Source: Roseburia hominis (lineage in GTDB: Bacteria > Bacillota > Clostridia > Lachnospirales > Lachnospiraceae). From it: 64,000 bases of DNA. The stretch's first letter is position 1. Each line of letters opens with the position of its first letter. Shown here in pieces: positions 43,063 through 52,705 of the stretch. The notes under the pieces were generated by a model that was not told the origin of the DNA, did not search any database, and saw only the letters and a list, made by a program, of their open reading frames with translations. Location of the stretch: NCBI GenBank assembly GCA_040702975.1, contig CP159990.1, positions 2,480,001 to 2,544,000 of the forward strand, written 5' to 3'. The position numbers were made by a program, and so were the translations under genes.

Positions 43063-44142
43063 TCAGGAAAGATATATATAAATAAGTGCAAGCAGGCTGG
43101 ACACCATCGCGGTGCCCAGCTTTTCTAATGTATAGGCAGCAAGGCTGAGCTTATGCCGCTGTACCATGCATTGCGTCTGAAACACGGCGCAGAACCCTCC
43201 AAAGGAAACAAGCGCCAGGGTCAGGCTGTACCGCATTGGAAAAGAAAGGGAGGCCCCGCAAAGCGTCTGAATCCCACTTGTGATTTCCAGGGAGGGAAGG
43301 CAAAGCATTTCCCAGAAAAAACCGCTAAGCGGCAAAAGGCGGCAAAGCTCAAGGACGATGGAAAATACGATGATATAACCGCCGACCTTCATGATACTCT
43401 CACAGGCGCTCATGATGCTGTAGTCCAGGGCAGAAGCGAAAGTACGTGGCTGCTGGGAATGCTCAGAGGCCTCCTGCCCGGAGATCTGAGATCTGTCGAA
43501 ACGCTCCTCTCGCCGGTTTTTCTCCTGTTTGCAAAGCGTTTGTTCTCGCCGGCTTTCCTTATGTTTGCAAAGCATTTGCTCCCGTCGGCTGCAACCTTTC
43601 TGGCGAAAAACCGTCAAATGATTTGCCCGCCGGGATCCTCGCACAGACCAGATTCTCCGAAACAAAAAACTAAGGAGAACAGGAGAGAACCAGACGATGA
43701 TAAGCGAAGGAATCCCAAGCCGTGGTTCATGAAGATTCTGGCAGGCCAGATAACTGATCACGAACATAGGGCTTGTGTTGTTGCAAAAGGACAGGAGATA
43801 ATTTCCCTCTCTCTTACTGATGTAGCCGTTGTCCAGCAAATCGGAGATCAGTTTGGCCCCGACGGGATATCCGCAGAGAAAGCCTCCTAATATTGCAAAG
43901 GAAGAGACCCTGGATACCCTAAAAATGGGGCACAGTACCGGAGCTATAATGCGGGAAATCCCTTCCATGGCACGCGTCTGTACCAAAAGGGACGTAATCA
44001 CAAGAAAAGGGAACAGAGTAGGGAGGACCGTCTGGAACCAGAGCAGCAGCCCGCTTGCGGCCCCCGCAAAGCAGGCATTCGGGAAACGCAGCATCAACAG
44101 AAAAAAAGTACAAAGTCCTCCGATCAGAGCAAATCGTTTCAT
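43063..44142 (-). CDS. ylbJ: Sporulation integral membrane protein YlbJ (nucleoside-recognition family)
   Basis: This is a 359-residue protein with about eight membrane helices. The gate/nucleoside-recognition motifs (FVISYLACQNL; GGFLCGYPVGAKLISDLL) place it with YlbJ, needed for spore cortex formation in Bacillus. The frame is open upstream, but AGGAGA lies before the ATG at 44142. A central cytoplasmic loop (about 185-235) contains nearly three copies of a 12-residue Arg/Lys/Cys-rich repeat, SRREQxLCKxKE, not usual in YlbJ and encoded by a 36-bp tandem repeat. It is convergent with the coiled-coil gene, 8 nt apart. Confidence 0.9.
   Translation of the reverse strand: MKRFALIGGLCTFFLLMLRFPNACFAGAASGLLLWFQTVLPTLFPFLVITSLLVQTRAMEGISRIIAPVLCPIFRVSRVSSFAILGGFLCGYPVGAKLISDLLDNGYISKREGNYLLSFCNNTSPMFVISYLACQNLHEPRLGIPSLIIVWFSPVLLSFLFRRIWSVRGSRRANHLTVFRQKGCSRREQMLCKHKESRREQTLCKQEKNRREERFDRSQISGQEASEHSQQPRTFASALDYSIMSACESIMKVGGYIIVFSIVLELCRLLPLSGFFWEMLCLPSLEITSGIQTLCGASLSFPMRYSLTLALVSFGGFCAVFQTQCMVQRHKLSLAAYTLEKLGTAMVSSLLALIYIYLS
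43497..43589 (-). repeat. 36-bp tandem repeat inside ylbJ
   Basis: Units at 43589-43554, 43553-43518 and a partial 43517-43497 encode SRREQMLCKHKE, SRREQTLCKQEK and NRREERF. The period of 36 bp keeps the frame. Confidence 0.85.
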
Positions 44143-44284
44143 AATCTCTCCTAAAAATAAGTCTCTAGAAAAATGTATGGGATAAGCCGCTGAAATATGT
44201 TTTCTATTTCTGTTTTTGAATATTCTGGCTGCCGCCGGAATAAATTGAAAGAAATAAACGGTTAACAAAAAAGGAGAGTCTTTC

Positions 44285-45361
44285 GTGGCTGAAGTATTTT
44301 ATGAACGAGATGAACGTCCACTGGACGATCACTTAGGTATACTTGGCAATAAAAACAGGCAAAAATCCTCTTCGTACCGCTATCGTTTTAGATATCATTT
44401 TAGACACCGTTCTCATGTTCCATTTCACTTTCCTGGTATTCCAAAGATTTTAAAGTTTCCTAAGCCCCCAAAATTTTCAAAGCCTCCTGGTCCCCAAAAA
44501 CTTCCCAAGCTCTCAAAGCCTCCTTATTTTCTCCTCCTGTCCCTGTTTACGGCTGCCTTCTTTATTGTAGTCGGGGCGGATTATGCGTCTTCTTTGGGAA
44601 GGAAGAATCTCCTGAATGACCAGACGCTTTTTTCTAATGAATTCCGCCGTCATCGTTTGTCGGAAAAGGAGATTACGGAGCTGAGAGAGTTTCCCACGGA
44701 AAAGCGAGGCGAAGCGGCCGGCCTTTATATTCTGGATCACTGGAATGGCCGCAAGGTCAAAAGAAATGCGGTTCCTTTTTCTTCATCATCTCTGTTTGCC
44801 GGAAATACCAAACAAATGTGGAAGGATCGTCCTGCCTGGGAGAGCTTCCAGAAGGCGTGTGAGGCCATCTGGAATGATGTCGTCTATTTCCCGGTGCCGG
44901 TCTCAGACACCCATAAAGACTATACCGTAAGCTACGTGGATTCCTGGCTGTCCCAGCGCACCTTCGGCGGTAAACGGGGGCATGAGGGGACGGATCTGAT
45001 GGCTTCCGAGGATCGCCCCGGCCTTTATCCGGTCGTGAGCATGACAGACGGGACCGTCGCCTCCAAGGGCTGGCTTCCGAAGGGAGGATACCGTCTTGGG
45101 ATTCTGTCTCCCTCTGGCGGATATTTTTACTATGCACACCTGGATTCCTATGCTGCGCTTGAGGAGGGCGATACCGTTTCCGCCGGTGATATTCTGGGAT
45201 TTATGGGGGACAGCGGCTACGGACCGGAAGGGACGACGGGAATGTTCGCCACACATTTACATGTAGGAATTTATATCTATCCAGAGGAGAAAGAGACGAG
45301 CGTCAATCCCTATTGGATTTTGCGGATGATCGAAGAGAAAAAACTTTCCTGTTCCTTCTAA
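44285..45361 (+). CDS. M23 family metallopeptidase with repeat-derived N-terminus
   Basis: This 358-residue protein has a GTG start (AGGAGAG 7 nt before). The first 22 residues include ERDERPLDDHLGILGN, encoded by a palindromic repeat copy. They are followed by a Pro/Lys/Phe-rich stretch (about 50-78), a membrane anchor (about 79-98) and a C-terminal M23 (LytM) domain with metal-binding GHEGTD (about 230-235) and HLHVG near 320. The M23 domain should cleave peptidoglycan cross-links outside the membrane. The repeat residues match those in the cyclo-ligase in the same frame. The peptidase motifs are intact, so the protein should be active. Confidence 0.9.
   Translation: MAEVFYERDERPLDDHLGILGNKNRQKSSSYRYRFRYHFRHRSHVPFHFPGIPKILKFPKPPKFSKPPGPQKLPKLSKPPYFLLLSLFTAAFFIVVGADYASSLGRKNLLNDQTLFSNEFRRHRLSEKEITELREFPTEKRGEAAGLYILDHWNGRKVKRNAVPFSSSSLFAGNTKQMWKDRPAWESFQKACEAIWNDVVYFPVPVSDTHKDYTVSYVDSWLSQRTFGGKRGHEGTDLMASEDRPGLYPVVSMTDGTVASKGWLPKGGYRLGILSPSGGYFYYAHLDSYAALEEGDTVSAGDILGFMGDSGYGPEGTTGMFATHLHVGIYIYPEEKETSVNPYWILRMIEEKKLSCSF
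44304..44350 (-). repeat. Palindromic repeat at the start of the M23 gene
   Basis: A reverse-oriented copy, core GAACGTCCACTGGACGATC with one arm mismatch, lies within the first codons of the peptidase and is translated. Confidence 0.9.
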
Positions 45362-45395
45362 CTATGGTATACTTTAAAGATATGGAGGAAAGATT

Positions 45396-46805
45396 ATGAA
45401 TTTACCGCTTGCTTTTGAAGAAAAGATGTCGCGTCTTTTAGGCGATGAATTTGAAGAGTATATCCGCTGCTATGAAGAGCCGCGTTATTATGGGCTTCGC
45501 GTGAACACGGCGAAGATCTCACCGGAAGAGTTCCTTGTGATAAGCCCCTTTAAGCTGACCCCGATCCCGTGGATTAAAAATGGATTCTATTACGACGGGG
45601 AGCAGGTTTCTCCTGCAAAGCACCCCTATTATTTTGCAGGACTTTACTATCTCCAGGAGCCGAGCGCCATGACGCCGGCAAGCCGTCTTCCTATATCGGA
45701 AAATGACCGGGTACTCGATGTATGTGCAGCTCCCGGCGGGAAGGCGACCGAATTAGGGGCACGCCTCAAAGGCACGGGGCTACTTGCCGCCAACGATATC
45801 AGCAGCTCCCGGGCGAAGGGACTTCTGAAGAACCTGGAAGTCTTCGGGATTTCCAATATGCTGGTGCTAAGCGAGGAGCCGGGCGACCTGATTCCTTATT
45901 TTCGGGAATATTTTGACAAGATCCTGATTGATGCACCGTGCTCCGGTGAGGGCATGTTCCGAAAGGATAAGAAGATGATAAAAGCATGGGAGGAGCATGG
46001 TCCGTCCTTCTTTGCAAAATTGCAGAGAAGCATCATCACGCAGGCAGCACAGATGCTGCGGCCGGGTGGAATGATCCTTTACTCCACCTGTACCTTTGAC
46101 CCTGAGGAGAATGAAGGCACGATTCAGTACCTTCTTGATGAATATCCGGAATTTGAAGTGCTTCCGATAGAAGGCTATGAGGGATTTGCTCCCGGCATTC
46201 CGGAGAGTATCCCTGGCGGGTCGAAGGAACTTTGCCATACCGTAAGAATCTTCCCGCACCGCATGAAAGGGGAGGGACATTTCCTGGCGCTTCTAAAAAA
46301 GAAGGACGAAGGAACCCATTTTTCGCCGGAAAATCCCACCCAAATTTCCCGCAAAGGCGTAGGTCCAAAACCCAAAAAGGTTCCCGACGAGTTGGCGGAA
46401 TTTTGGAAGAACGTATCCTGGGAACTTAACGCTTCCCGCCTGGATATCCACGGAGAGCGTGTCTATTATATGCCGGAAGGACTGCCGGAGCTGAAGGGAA
46501 TCCGTTTTTTGCGTACCGGACTTTTGCTCGGTGAATTAAAGAAAAAACGGTTTGAACCAAGCCAGGCATTTGCCATGGCGCTTAAGAAAGAAGAGTACGC
46601 GTGCACATTGGACCTTCGCGCTGACGATGAGAGGCTTGCGCGTTATCTGAAGGGCGAGACCATCGAGGTATCTGATCTGGCGGGCGATATAGCTGCCGGA
46701 TGGCATCTGGTCTGTGTGGACGGATATCCTCTGGGCTGGGGCAAGCTCTCCGGCGGCACTCTTAAGAACAAATATCTTCCGGGCTGGAGGAATCAATCGG
46801 CATGA
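45396..46805 (+). CDS. RsmF/NOL1-NOP2-Sun family rRNA cytosine-C5 methyltransferase
   Basis: This is a 469-residue SAM-dependent m5C methyltransferase. It has SAM-binding VLDVCAAPGGKATEL (about 108-122), the motif IV cysteine in DAPCSGEGMF (about 187-196) and the motif VI cysteine in YSTCTFDPEENE (about 230-241). The C-terminal part (about 330-469) resembles the PUA-like RsmF extension. It methylates cytosine in 16S rRNA. The stop overlaps the next start (ATGA). Confidence 0.92.
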   Translation: MNLPLAFEEKMSRLLGDEFEEYIRCYEEPRYYGLRVNTAKISPEEFLVISPFKLTPIPWIKNGFYYDGEQVSPAKHPYYFAGLYYLQEPSAMTPASRLPISENDRVLDVCAAPGGKATELGARLKGTGLLAANDISSSRAKGLLKNLEVFGISNMLVLSEEPGDLIPYFREYFDKILIDAPCSGEGMFRKDKKMIKAWEEHGPSFFAKLQRSIITQAAQMLRPGGMILYSTCTFDPEENEGTIQYLLDEYPEFEVLPIEGYEGFAPGIPESIPGGSKELCHTVRIFPHRMKGEGHFLALLKKKDEGTHFSPENPTQISRKGVGPKPKKVPDELAEFWKNVSWELNASRLDIHGERVYYMPEGLPELKGIRFLRTGLLLGELKKKRFEPSQAFAMALKKEEYACTLDLRADDERLARYLKGETIEVSDLAGDIAAGWHLVCVDGYPLGWGKLSGGTLKNKYLPGWRNQSA

Positions 46806-47617
46806 TGCGTTTAGATAAATACCTGGCCGATATGGGGCTGGGAACAAGAAGCGAACTGAAAAAAGCGATTCGGGGCGGCCGCGTTATCGTAGGTGAGACT
46901 CCGGCTGTAAGACCGGAGATGAAGATTGACGAGACACATGACACGGTCCGGTTCGACGGAAAAGAGATCACATACCGGAGATTGGAATATTGGATGTTGC
47001 ACAAGCCTGCCGGCGTCCTGTCCGCCACGAAAGACCCGAAGCAGCCCACCGTTCTGGACCTGTTAGGTCCGAACAGACGGAAGGATCTCTTCCCCGTCGG
47101 GCGGCTGGACAAGGATACGGAGGGGCTGCTCCTCATCACCAATGACGGGGAAATGGCCCACCGCCTGCTCTCCCCGGCAAAGCACGTTAATAAGACTTAT
47201 TACGCCAGAATCGATCAGGAAGTGGGCGAGGCGGCGATTGAGGCATTTCGGGCCGGAATCGATATCGGTGACGACACTTTGACCATGCCTGCAGAATTGA
47301 TGGTCCTGGATAGACAGGCCCTAAGTGAAAGCCCATTTAACCTTCCTCTCGGCAGTGTAAAGGGAAATACATTCTGTGACCCTTTGCTTATTGCCAGGGA
47401 AAATACCAGGAACAATCCCCAGGCCGCTTCGTGCAGGGAGGTTTTAGTCACAATCCAGGAGGGCCGTTATCACCAGATTAAACGGATGTTTGAGGCCCTG
47501 GGAATGCAGGTGCTGTATTTAAAACGCCTGTCCATGGGCAACCTGGTATTGGATGCGCACCTGGAAAAAGGCCAGGCCCGTCTATTGACTGAAGAGGAGT
47601 TAGACAGATTATGCTAG
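46802..47617 (+). CDS. RsuA-family pseudouridine synthase
   Basis: This 271-residue enzyme has an N-terminal S4 RNA-binding domain (about 1-60) and a catalytic domain with the Asp motif GRLDKDTEGLLLITNDG (about 101-117). It forms pseudouridine in rRNA (RsuA/RluB group). Between the strand ending AELMVLDRQ and the EVLVTIQEGRYHQIKRM strand there is an extra stretch of about 40 residues (near 178-218), variable in the family and not the palindromic repeat. It overlaps the HAD gene by 7 nt. Confidence 0.92.
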   Translation: MMRLDKYLADMGLGTRSELKKAIRGGRVIVGETPAVRPEMKIDETHDTVRFDGKEITYRRLEYWMLHKPAGVLSATKDPKQPTVLDLLGPNRRKDLFPVGRLDKDTEGLLLITNDGEMAHRLLSPAKHVNKTYYARIDQEVGEAAIEAFRAGIDIGDDTLTMPAELMVLDRQALSESPFNLPLGSVKGNTFCDPLLIARENTRNNPQAASCREVLVTIQEGRYHQIKRMFEALGMQVLYLKRLSMGNLVLDAHLEKGQARLLTEEELDRLC

Positions 47618-48279
47618 ATCAGATTGATGCGGTTCTGTTCGATCTGGACGGAACCATGGTGGACTCAATGGGAGTCTGGGTAGAGATAGATGAGGAATAT
47701 GTACGGAACTACCACCTCACAGTACCGGAAAATTTCCATGAGAACATGGAAGGAAAAAGCTATACCGAGACCGCAGAATATTTTCTCGAAGTGTTTCCGG
47801 AACTTCCTAAGACGGTCGAGGATCTAAAGAGAGAATGGTATGAGATGTCATTCTACAAATATACACATGAAATCCCGCTCAAAGAGGGACTCCGTGAATT
47901 CTTAATTGAACTGAAAAAACGGGATATCCATACAGGAATCGCTACCAGCAACGACAGAAAGCTGGTGGAGGCGGCGCTTGAGGCGCTGGAAATCGACAAC
48001 TATATCGACATCATTTGCACGGGCTGCGAAGTCAAAAAAGGAAAACCTGCGCCGGACGTTTATCTGAATGCCGCCGCCAAATTAAAGGCGGATCCGTCCC
48101 GATGTCTGGTATTTGAAGATGTCCCTATGGGAATCCTTGCAGGAAAGAATGCCGGAATGAAGGTTTGTGCAGTGGACGATTGGTTTTCCCGTCCGCAGGA
48201 TACGAAGAAACGAAATCTGGCAGATTACTATATCCGGGATTATTTTGAAATATTAAATCATACATTTGAGGTATTATAG
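47611..48279 (+). CDS. HAD-superfamily hydrolase (beta-phosphoglucomutase/phosphatase type)
   Basis: This is a 222-residue HAD hydrolase. Catalytic Asp in LFDLDGTMVDS (motif I) and a later motif III/IV region KKGKPAPDVYLNAAAKL then VFEDVPMGILAGKNAGM are intact. The cap is of subclass I. Likely a sugar phosphatase or beta-phosphoglucomutase-like enzyme; no substrate can be assigned. Overlaps the pseudouridine synthase gene and directly abuts the YgiQ gene. Confidence 0.9.
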   Translation: MLDQIDAVLFDLDGTMVDSMGVWVEIDEEYVRNYHLTVPENFHENMEGKSYTETAEYFLEVFPELPKTVEDLKREWYEMSFYKYTHEIPLKEGLREFLIELKKRDIHTGIATSNDRKLVEAALEALEIDNYIDIICTGCEVKKGKPAPDVYLNAAAKLKADPSRCLVFEDVPMGILAGKNAGMKVCAVDDWFSRPQDTKKRNLADYYIRDYFEILNHTFEVL

Positions 48280-50211
48280 ATGAGTCAGGAATTTTTACCG
48301 ATCACCAGAGAAGAGATGCTCTCGCGGGGCTGGGAGCAGGTGGATTTTGTCTATGTCTGCGGGGACGCCTATGTGGATCACCCGTCATTTGGACATGCCA
48401 TCATCACCCGCCTTTTGGAAGCGCACGGCTTTAGGGTAGGCATGATCAGCCAGCCCGACTGGAAGAAAAAAGAGAGTGTCTGCGTATTCGGCGAGCCTCG
48501 TCTGGGATTTTTGGTATCCTCCGGCAATATGGACTCCATGGTCAACCATTACACGGTCTCCAAGAAGAGGAGACACCAGGATTCCTACACTCCCGGCGGA
48601 GTCATGGGAAAACGCCCGGACTACGCAGCAGTGGTCTATGGGAATCTGATCCGGCAGACCTACAAAAAGACGCCGATCATCCTGGGCGGAATCGAGGCAA
48701 GCCTTCGGAGACTGGCCCATTATGATTACTGGTCGGATTCTCTGAAACGTTCGATCCTTCTGGATTCCGGTGCAGATCTGATCTCCTACGGTATGGGCGA
48801 GCGTTCCATTATTGAGATCGCGGAAGCGCTTGACGCGGGGATCGAGGTCCAGGATCTGACCTATATTGACGGGACCGTCTGTAAAGTGAAGAATCTGGAC
48901 AGCGTATATGACGCCGTGATGCTGGAATCCTATGAGGAACTGAAACGTGATAAGCTCTGCTATGCACGAAGCTTTTATAAACAATATCAAAATACAGACC
49001 CATTTTCCGGGAAGCGGCTGGTGGAGCCCTACTCAGAGCATCTGTATGTCGTACAGAATCCTCCCGCAAAGCCTTTAAGCCAGCAGGAGATGGACGATGT
49101 CTATGCACTTCCTTATCAGAGAACGTATCACCCTTCCTACCGGGCACTTGGCGGAATTCCTGCCATCGAGGAGGTACGGTTCAGCCTGATCAGCAACCGG
49201 GGCTGTTTTGGAGGATGCAGTTTCTGTGCCCTGACCTTCCACCAGGGAAGGATTATTCAGACCAGAAGCCACGAATCTCTGCTAGAAGAAGCCAGGGGCT
49301 TTCTGACGGAACCGGATTTTAAAGGCTATATCCATGATGTAGGCGGTCCCACGGCCAATTTCCGTGCACCGGCCTGCAAAAAACAGTTGACGCATGGGGC
49401 CTGCCCCGGCAAGCAGTGCCTGTTCCCCGAACCCTGCCGGAACCTGGAGGCAAATCACAAAGACTATCTGTCCCTCCTTCAAAAGCTCAGAAAGCTTCCC
49501 GGTGTCAAAAAGGTGTTTATCCGCTCGGGAATCCGCTTCGACTATCTGCTGGCGGATCAGGACGACACTTTTTTCAGAGAGCTCTGCAAATATCATGTCA
49601 GCGGCCAGCTTAAAGTGGCACCGGAGCATGTGGCGGACCCGGTCCTTCAGATGATGGGGAAGCCAAAACACGCTATATATCAGAAATTTGCACAGAAATA
49701 TAAACGGATCAATGAATCCCTGAACCTGAAACAATATCTGGTGCCGTACCTGATGTCTTCCCACCCGGGAAGCACCATGAAGGAGGCAGTAAAGCTGGCG
49801 GAGTACCTGCGGGATCTGGGATACATGCCGGAGCAGGTACAGGATTTTTATCCGACGCCGTCCACGATCTCGACCTGCATGTACTATACCGGGGTGGACC
49901 CGCGGACCATGAAACCGGTATATGTTCCGAAGAATCCGCATGAGAAGGCCATGCAGAGGGCGCTGATCCAGTACCGGAACCCGCAGAACTATGACCTGGT
50001 CATGGAAGCCCTTAAAATAGCAGGAAGAATGGATCTGGTCGGATTTGGCGAGAAATGCCTGATCCGCCCGCGAAAACTCTCCAGGGAGAAAGCGGTGCAG
50101 GAAAAGCGGGAGACCTCAGGCCATACCAAAAAGAAATCGATTCGTAATGTGCATCAGGCAAAACGGCCCGGGGACGGCCGCCCCGGTGCCCATAACAATA
50201 AAAAGAAATAA
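48280..50211 (+). CDS. YgiQ family radical SAM protein
   Basis: This is a 643-residue radical SAM protein of the YgiQ (UPF0313) family. The cluster motif CFGGCSFC (about 307-314) holds a [4Fe-4S] cluster. The C-terminus is basic (KKKSIRNVHQAKR and ending KKK). The substrate is unknown. It starts immediately after the HAD stop with only a weak AGGT site, so translation is likely coupled. Confidence 0.92.
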   Translation: MSQEFLPITREEMLSRGWEQVDFVYVCGDAYVDHPSFGHAIITRLLEAHGFRVGMISQPDWKKKESVCVFGEPRLGFLVSSGNMDSMVNHYTVSKKRRHQDSYTPGGVMGKRPDYAAVVYGNLIRQTYKKTPIILGGIEASLRRLAHYDYWSDSLKRSILLDSGADLISYGMGERSIIEIAEALDAGIEVQDLTYIDGTVCKVKNLDSVYDAVMLESYEELKRDKLCYARSFYKQYQNTDPFSGKRLVEPYSEHLYVVQNPPAKPLSQQEMDDVYALPYQRTYHPSYRALGGIPAIEEVRFSLISNRGCFGGCSFCALTFHQGRIIQTRSHESLLEEARGFLTEPDFKGYIHDVGGPTANFRAPACKKQLTHGACPGKQCLFPEPCRNLEANHKDYLSLLQKLRKLPGVKKVFIRSGIRFDYLLADQDDTFFRELCKYHVSGQLKVAPEHVADPVLQMMGKPKHAIYQKFAQKYKRINESLNLKQYLVPYLMSSHPGSTMKEAVKLAEYLRDLGYMPEQVQDFYPTPSTISTCMYYTGVDPRTMKPVYVPKNPHEKAMQRALIQYRNPQNYDLVMEALKIAGRMDLVGFGEKCLIRPRKLSREKAVQEKRETSGHTKKKSIRNVHQAKRPGDGRPGAHNNKKK

Positions 50212-50229
50212 AAGAAATGAGGTGGCAGT

Positions 50230-51015
50230 ATGAAAATTGCGATTGTTACAGGCGCCTCTTCCGGCATGGGAAGAGAATTCGTAAGACAGATTGAACGGTT
50301 TTATAAGAACCTGGACGAGATCTGGGTCGTTGCCCGAAGAGAAGAGCGGCTCCTGGAACTGAAAAAGGAACTGTCCTGCTATGTCCGCGTATTTGCCGGA
50401 GACATGCAGGAAGGTCTGGTCTACAAGCAGGTTCTGAATCGTCTGGAAAATCAGTCTCCTGATGTAAGAATGCTGGTGAATGCCGCAGGCTTTGGAAAGA
50501 CCGGAACGGTGGAAGAGATTGCGGCAAAGGATAAGAAGGTGCAGCTTGATATGATCGACCTGAACTGTCGGGGCCTCACCCAGATGACCTGTACCTGCCT
50601 TCCCTGGATGCATAAGGGAAGCCGGATCATCAATCTGGCAAGCGCGGCTGCCTTCTGTCCCCAGAGCGGATTTGGCGTCTACGCGGCGACCAAATCCTAT
50701 GTCTTAAGCTTCTCCCGCTCCTTAGGTGCGGAGCTTTCAGACAGGGGCATCATTGTGACGGCAGTGTGCCCGGGTCCTGTGGACACTGAGTTCTTCCAGA
50801 TCTCAGGCCCTATGACAAACAGTATGAAAGCGGCCGTGATGGCAAAGCCCCAGGATGTGGTCCGTCAGGCGCTTTTAGATACAAAAGAGAAAAAGGCAAT
50901 ATCCGTCTATGGTGCGGTCATGAAGGGGGCAAATGTAGCAGCAAGACTCATTCCCCACAGTGTGATTTTAAAGGCCATGGATATTTGCAGAAAACGAGAG
51001 GATGAGGTGGAATGA
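50230..51015 (+). CDS. Short-chain dehydrogenase/reductase
   Basis: This is a 261-residue classical SDR with cofactor motif TGASSGMGREF (8-18), the NAAG motif (VNAAGFG), and the catalytic Ser-Tyr-Lys in LASAAAFCPQSG then YAATKS. It resembles the YqjQ/DltE-like group of small oxidoreductases. Substrate unknown. It overlaps the next gene by 4 nt. Confidence 0.92.
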   Translation: MKIAIVTGASSGMGREFVRQIERFYKNLDEIWVVARREERLLELKKELSCYVRVFAGDMQEGLVYKQVLNRLENQSPDVRMLVNAAGFGKTGTVEEIAAKDKKVQLDMIDLNCRGLTQMTCTCLPWMHKGSRIINLASAAAFCPQSGFGVYAATKSYVLSFSRSLGAELSDRGIIVTAVCPGPVDTEFFQISGPMTNSMKAAVMAKPQDVVRQALLDTKEKKAISVYGAVMKGANVAARLIPHSVILKAMDICRKREDEVE

Positions 51016-51587
51016 GAACGAAAAAAGGGGAGGCTGGGTATATCCGCTCCCGCAAGACGCTATTGATGATCGTAGTTTTATTGGAATTCGCGCTGGTGGG
51101 TGGCTTGGTATTTGTGGGCTATAAAACCACCGGAACGCGGCGGAATCTCCTTACTCTTGTGGCGATCTTAGGCTGTCTTCCGGCATGCCGTACCCTGGTA
51201 AATCTGATCGTGATGGCACCATATCATTCCATCAACGAAGCGCGGGAACTGGAAATCGCTGGCGTTACCGGGAACCTGACCGTTCTTTATGACCTGATTC
51301 TTACCAGCGAACGGAAATCTATGCCGATCCAGTCCATTGCCATTTATAACCGGACTGTCTGTGGCTATGTCAGCGATAAGCGAATTGATACCCACTATGC
51401 AGCAAGGCATATCAAATCAATGCTGGCACAGGAGAAACTGGATAAAGTCACAGTAAAACTATTTACAGATTATACCGCATTTCTTGCACGGGCGGAAGGA
51501 ATGGACAATATTGCTTCCGTTGAACAGGAAGACAACAGCCGGATTGAAAGGAAGATCAGCAGACTGCTCCTTGACATCTCCTTATAG
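51012..51587 (+). CDS. Membrane protein with two N-terminal helices, unrecognised
   Basis: This 191-residue protein has two membrane helices (about 14-36 and 43-62) and a C-terminal soluble domain with IDTHYAARHIKSMLAQEKL. No conserved family was recognised; related proteins occur in Lachnospiraceae (recollection). It is coupled to the SDR gene by overlap. A cyclic-nucleotide or signal role cannot be inferred. Confidence 0.65.
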   Translation: MRTKKGEAGYIRSRKTLLMIVVLLEFALVGGLVFVGYKTTGTRRNLLTLVAILGCLPACRTLVNLIVMAPYHSINEARELEIAGVTGNLTVLYDLILTSERKSMPIQSIAIYNRTVCGYVSDKRIDTHYAARHIKSMLAQEKLDKVTVKLFTDYTAFLARAEGMDNIASVEQEDNSRIERKISRLLLDISL

Positions 51588-51631
51588 ACCCGTCCAAAGA
51601 AATCGCTGAAAAAGAAGGAGCGTTGACATGC

Positions 51632-52705
51632 ATGCAGAAGATAACCGTATCTTCTAATGAAGCGGGACAGCGAATGGATAAACTGCTGTCCAAATACTTA
51701 AAAGCTGCCCCAAAAGGATTTGTATATAAGATGCTGCGCAAAAAGAATATTACCCTGAACGGCGCGAAGGCAAAAGGAAACGAGAAGCTCTCCCTTGGAG
51801 ATGAGATCTGTTTTTACTTATCCGATGAGACCTTCACGAAATTTTCCGGAATGCAGACAGCAAAGGCTGCCCCGGCAGGCGGAAAAGAAAGCAGCAGGAA
51901 TGCCGCCGAAGAATCCCCTCTTCCGGCTGATCTGCAAAAAGCGATGAGACACCTGCCAAAGCTGCAGGTAATATACGAGGACGACCAGGTACTGATCTTA
52001 AATAAACCGGCCGGAATGCTGTCGCAAAAAGCATTGCCGTCTGATCTCTCCCTGAATGAATATGTGATCGCCTATCTGCTTCAAAAACACGCCTTATCCG
52101 CCGCAGAGCTTATAAGCTTCCGACCGGGGATCTGCAACCGTCTGGACCGGAATACCAGCGGACTTGTCACCGCCGGAAAAACACTGGCGGCCCTGCAGCA
52201 GCTTGGTGAGATGTTCCGGCTTCGCAGCATGGAAAAATACTACCTGACCGTGGTGAATCAGATCCTTCCCCGGCCCGCCAGAATCAGCGGGTATCTGCTG
52301 AAGGATCCGCATACGAACCGTGTGCACATTTCGCCTACTTTTCAGGAGGGCGCACAGAAAATCGAGACCTCCTATACGCCTCTGGCTTTTGGAAAAAGGG
52401 CCACCCTCCTTAAGGTGCACCTGATCACCGGGCGGACCCATCAGATTCGTGCGCACCTTGCCTCCATCGGCCACCCGGTCATCGGGGACGCCAAGTACGG
52501 GAACGCTTCCGTCAACGCATATTTTAAGAAAAAATATCATCTGGAGCACCAGCTCCTGCACGCCTGGAAGCTGCGTTTTGGTCCGCTTGGCGGCGCGCTT
52601 TCGGGTCTGTCAGAAAAGGAAGTCTGTGCGGATCTTCCTGCGCTTTTGCTCCGGATTCTGGAAGGAGAGAAACTACTGTGGGAACCTGGAGTTCAAGAGG
52701 ACTAA
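51632..52705 (+). CDS. RluA-family pseudouridine synthase with S4 domain
   Basis: This is a 357-residue RluA-type enzyme: S4 domain (about 1-65; GQRMDKLLSKYL), an Ala/Gly-rich linker, then the catalytic domain with the Asp in CNRLDRNTSGLV and GRTHQIRAHLASIGHPVIGD. It makes pseudouridine in rRNA or tRNA. A TTG (51623) 2 nt after AAGGAG is too close; the ATG at 51632 is 11 nt away and was chosen. The 3' end overlaps the recU start by 28 nt. Confidence 0.92.
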   Translation: MQKITVSSNEAGQRMDKLLSKYLKAAPKGFVYKMLRKKNITLNGAKAKGNEKLSLGDEICFYLSDETFTKFSGMQTAKAAPAGGKESSRNAAEESPLPADLQKAMRHLPKLQVIYEDDQVLILNKPAGMLSQKALPSDLSLNEYVIAYLLQKHALSAAELISFRPGICNRLDRNTSGLVTAGKTLAALQQLGEMFRLRSMEKYYLTVVNQILPRPARISGYLLKDPHTNRVHISPTFQEGAQKIETSYTPLAFGKRATLLKVHLITGRTHQIRAHLASIGHPVIGDAKYGNASVNAYFKKKYHLEHQLLHAWKLRFGPLGGALSGLSEKEVCADLPALLLRILEGEKLLWEPGVQED

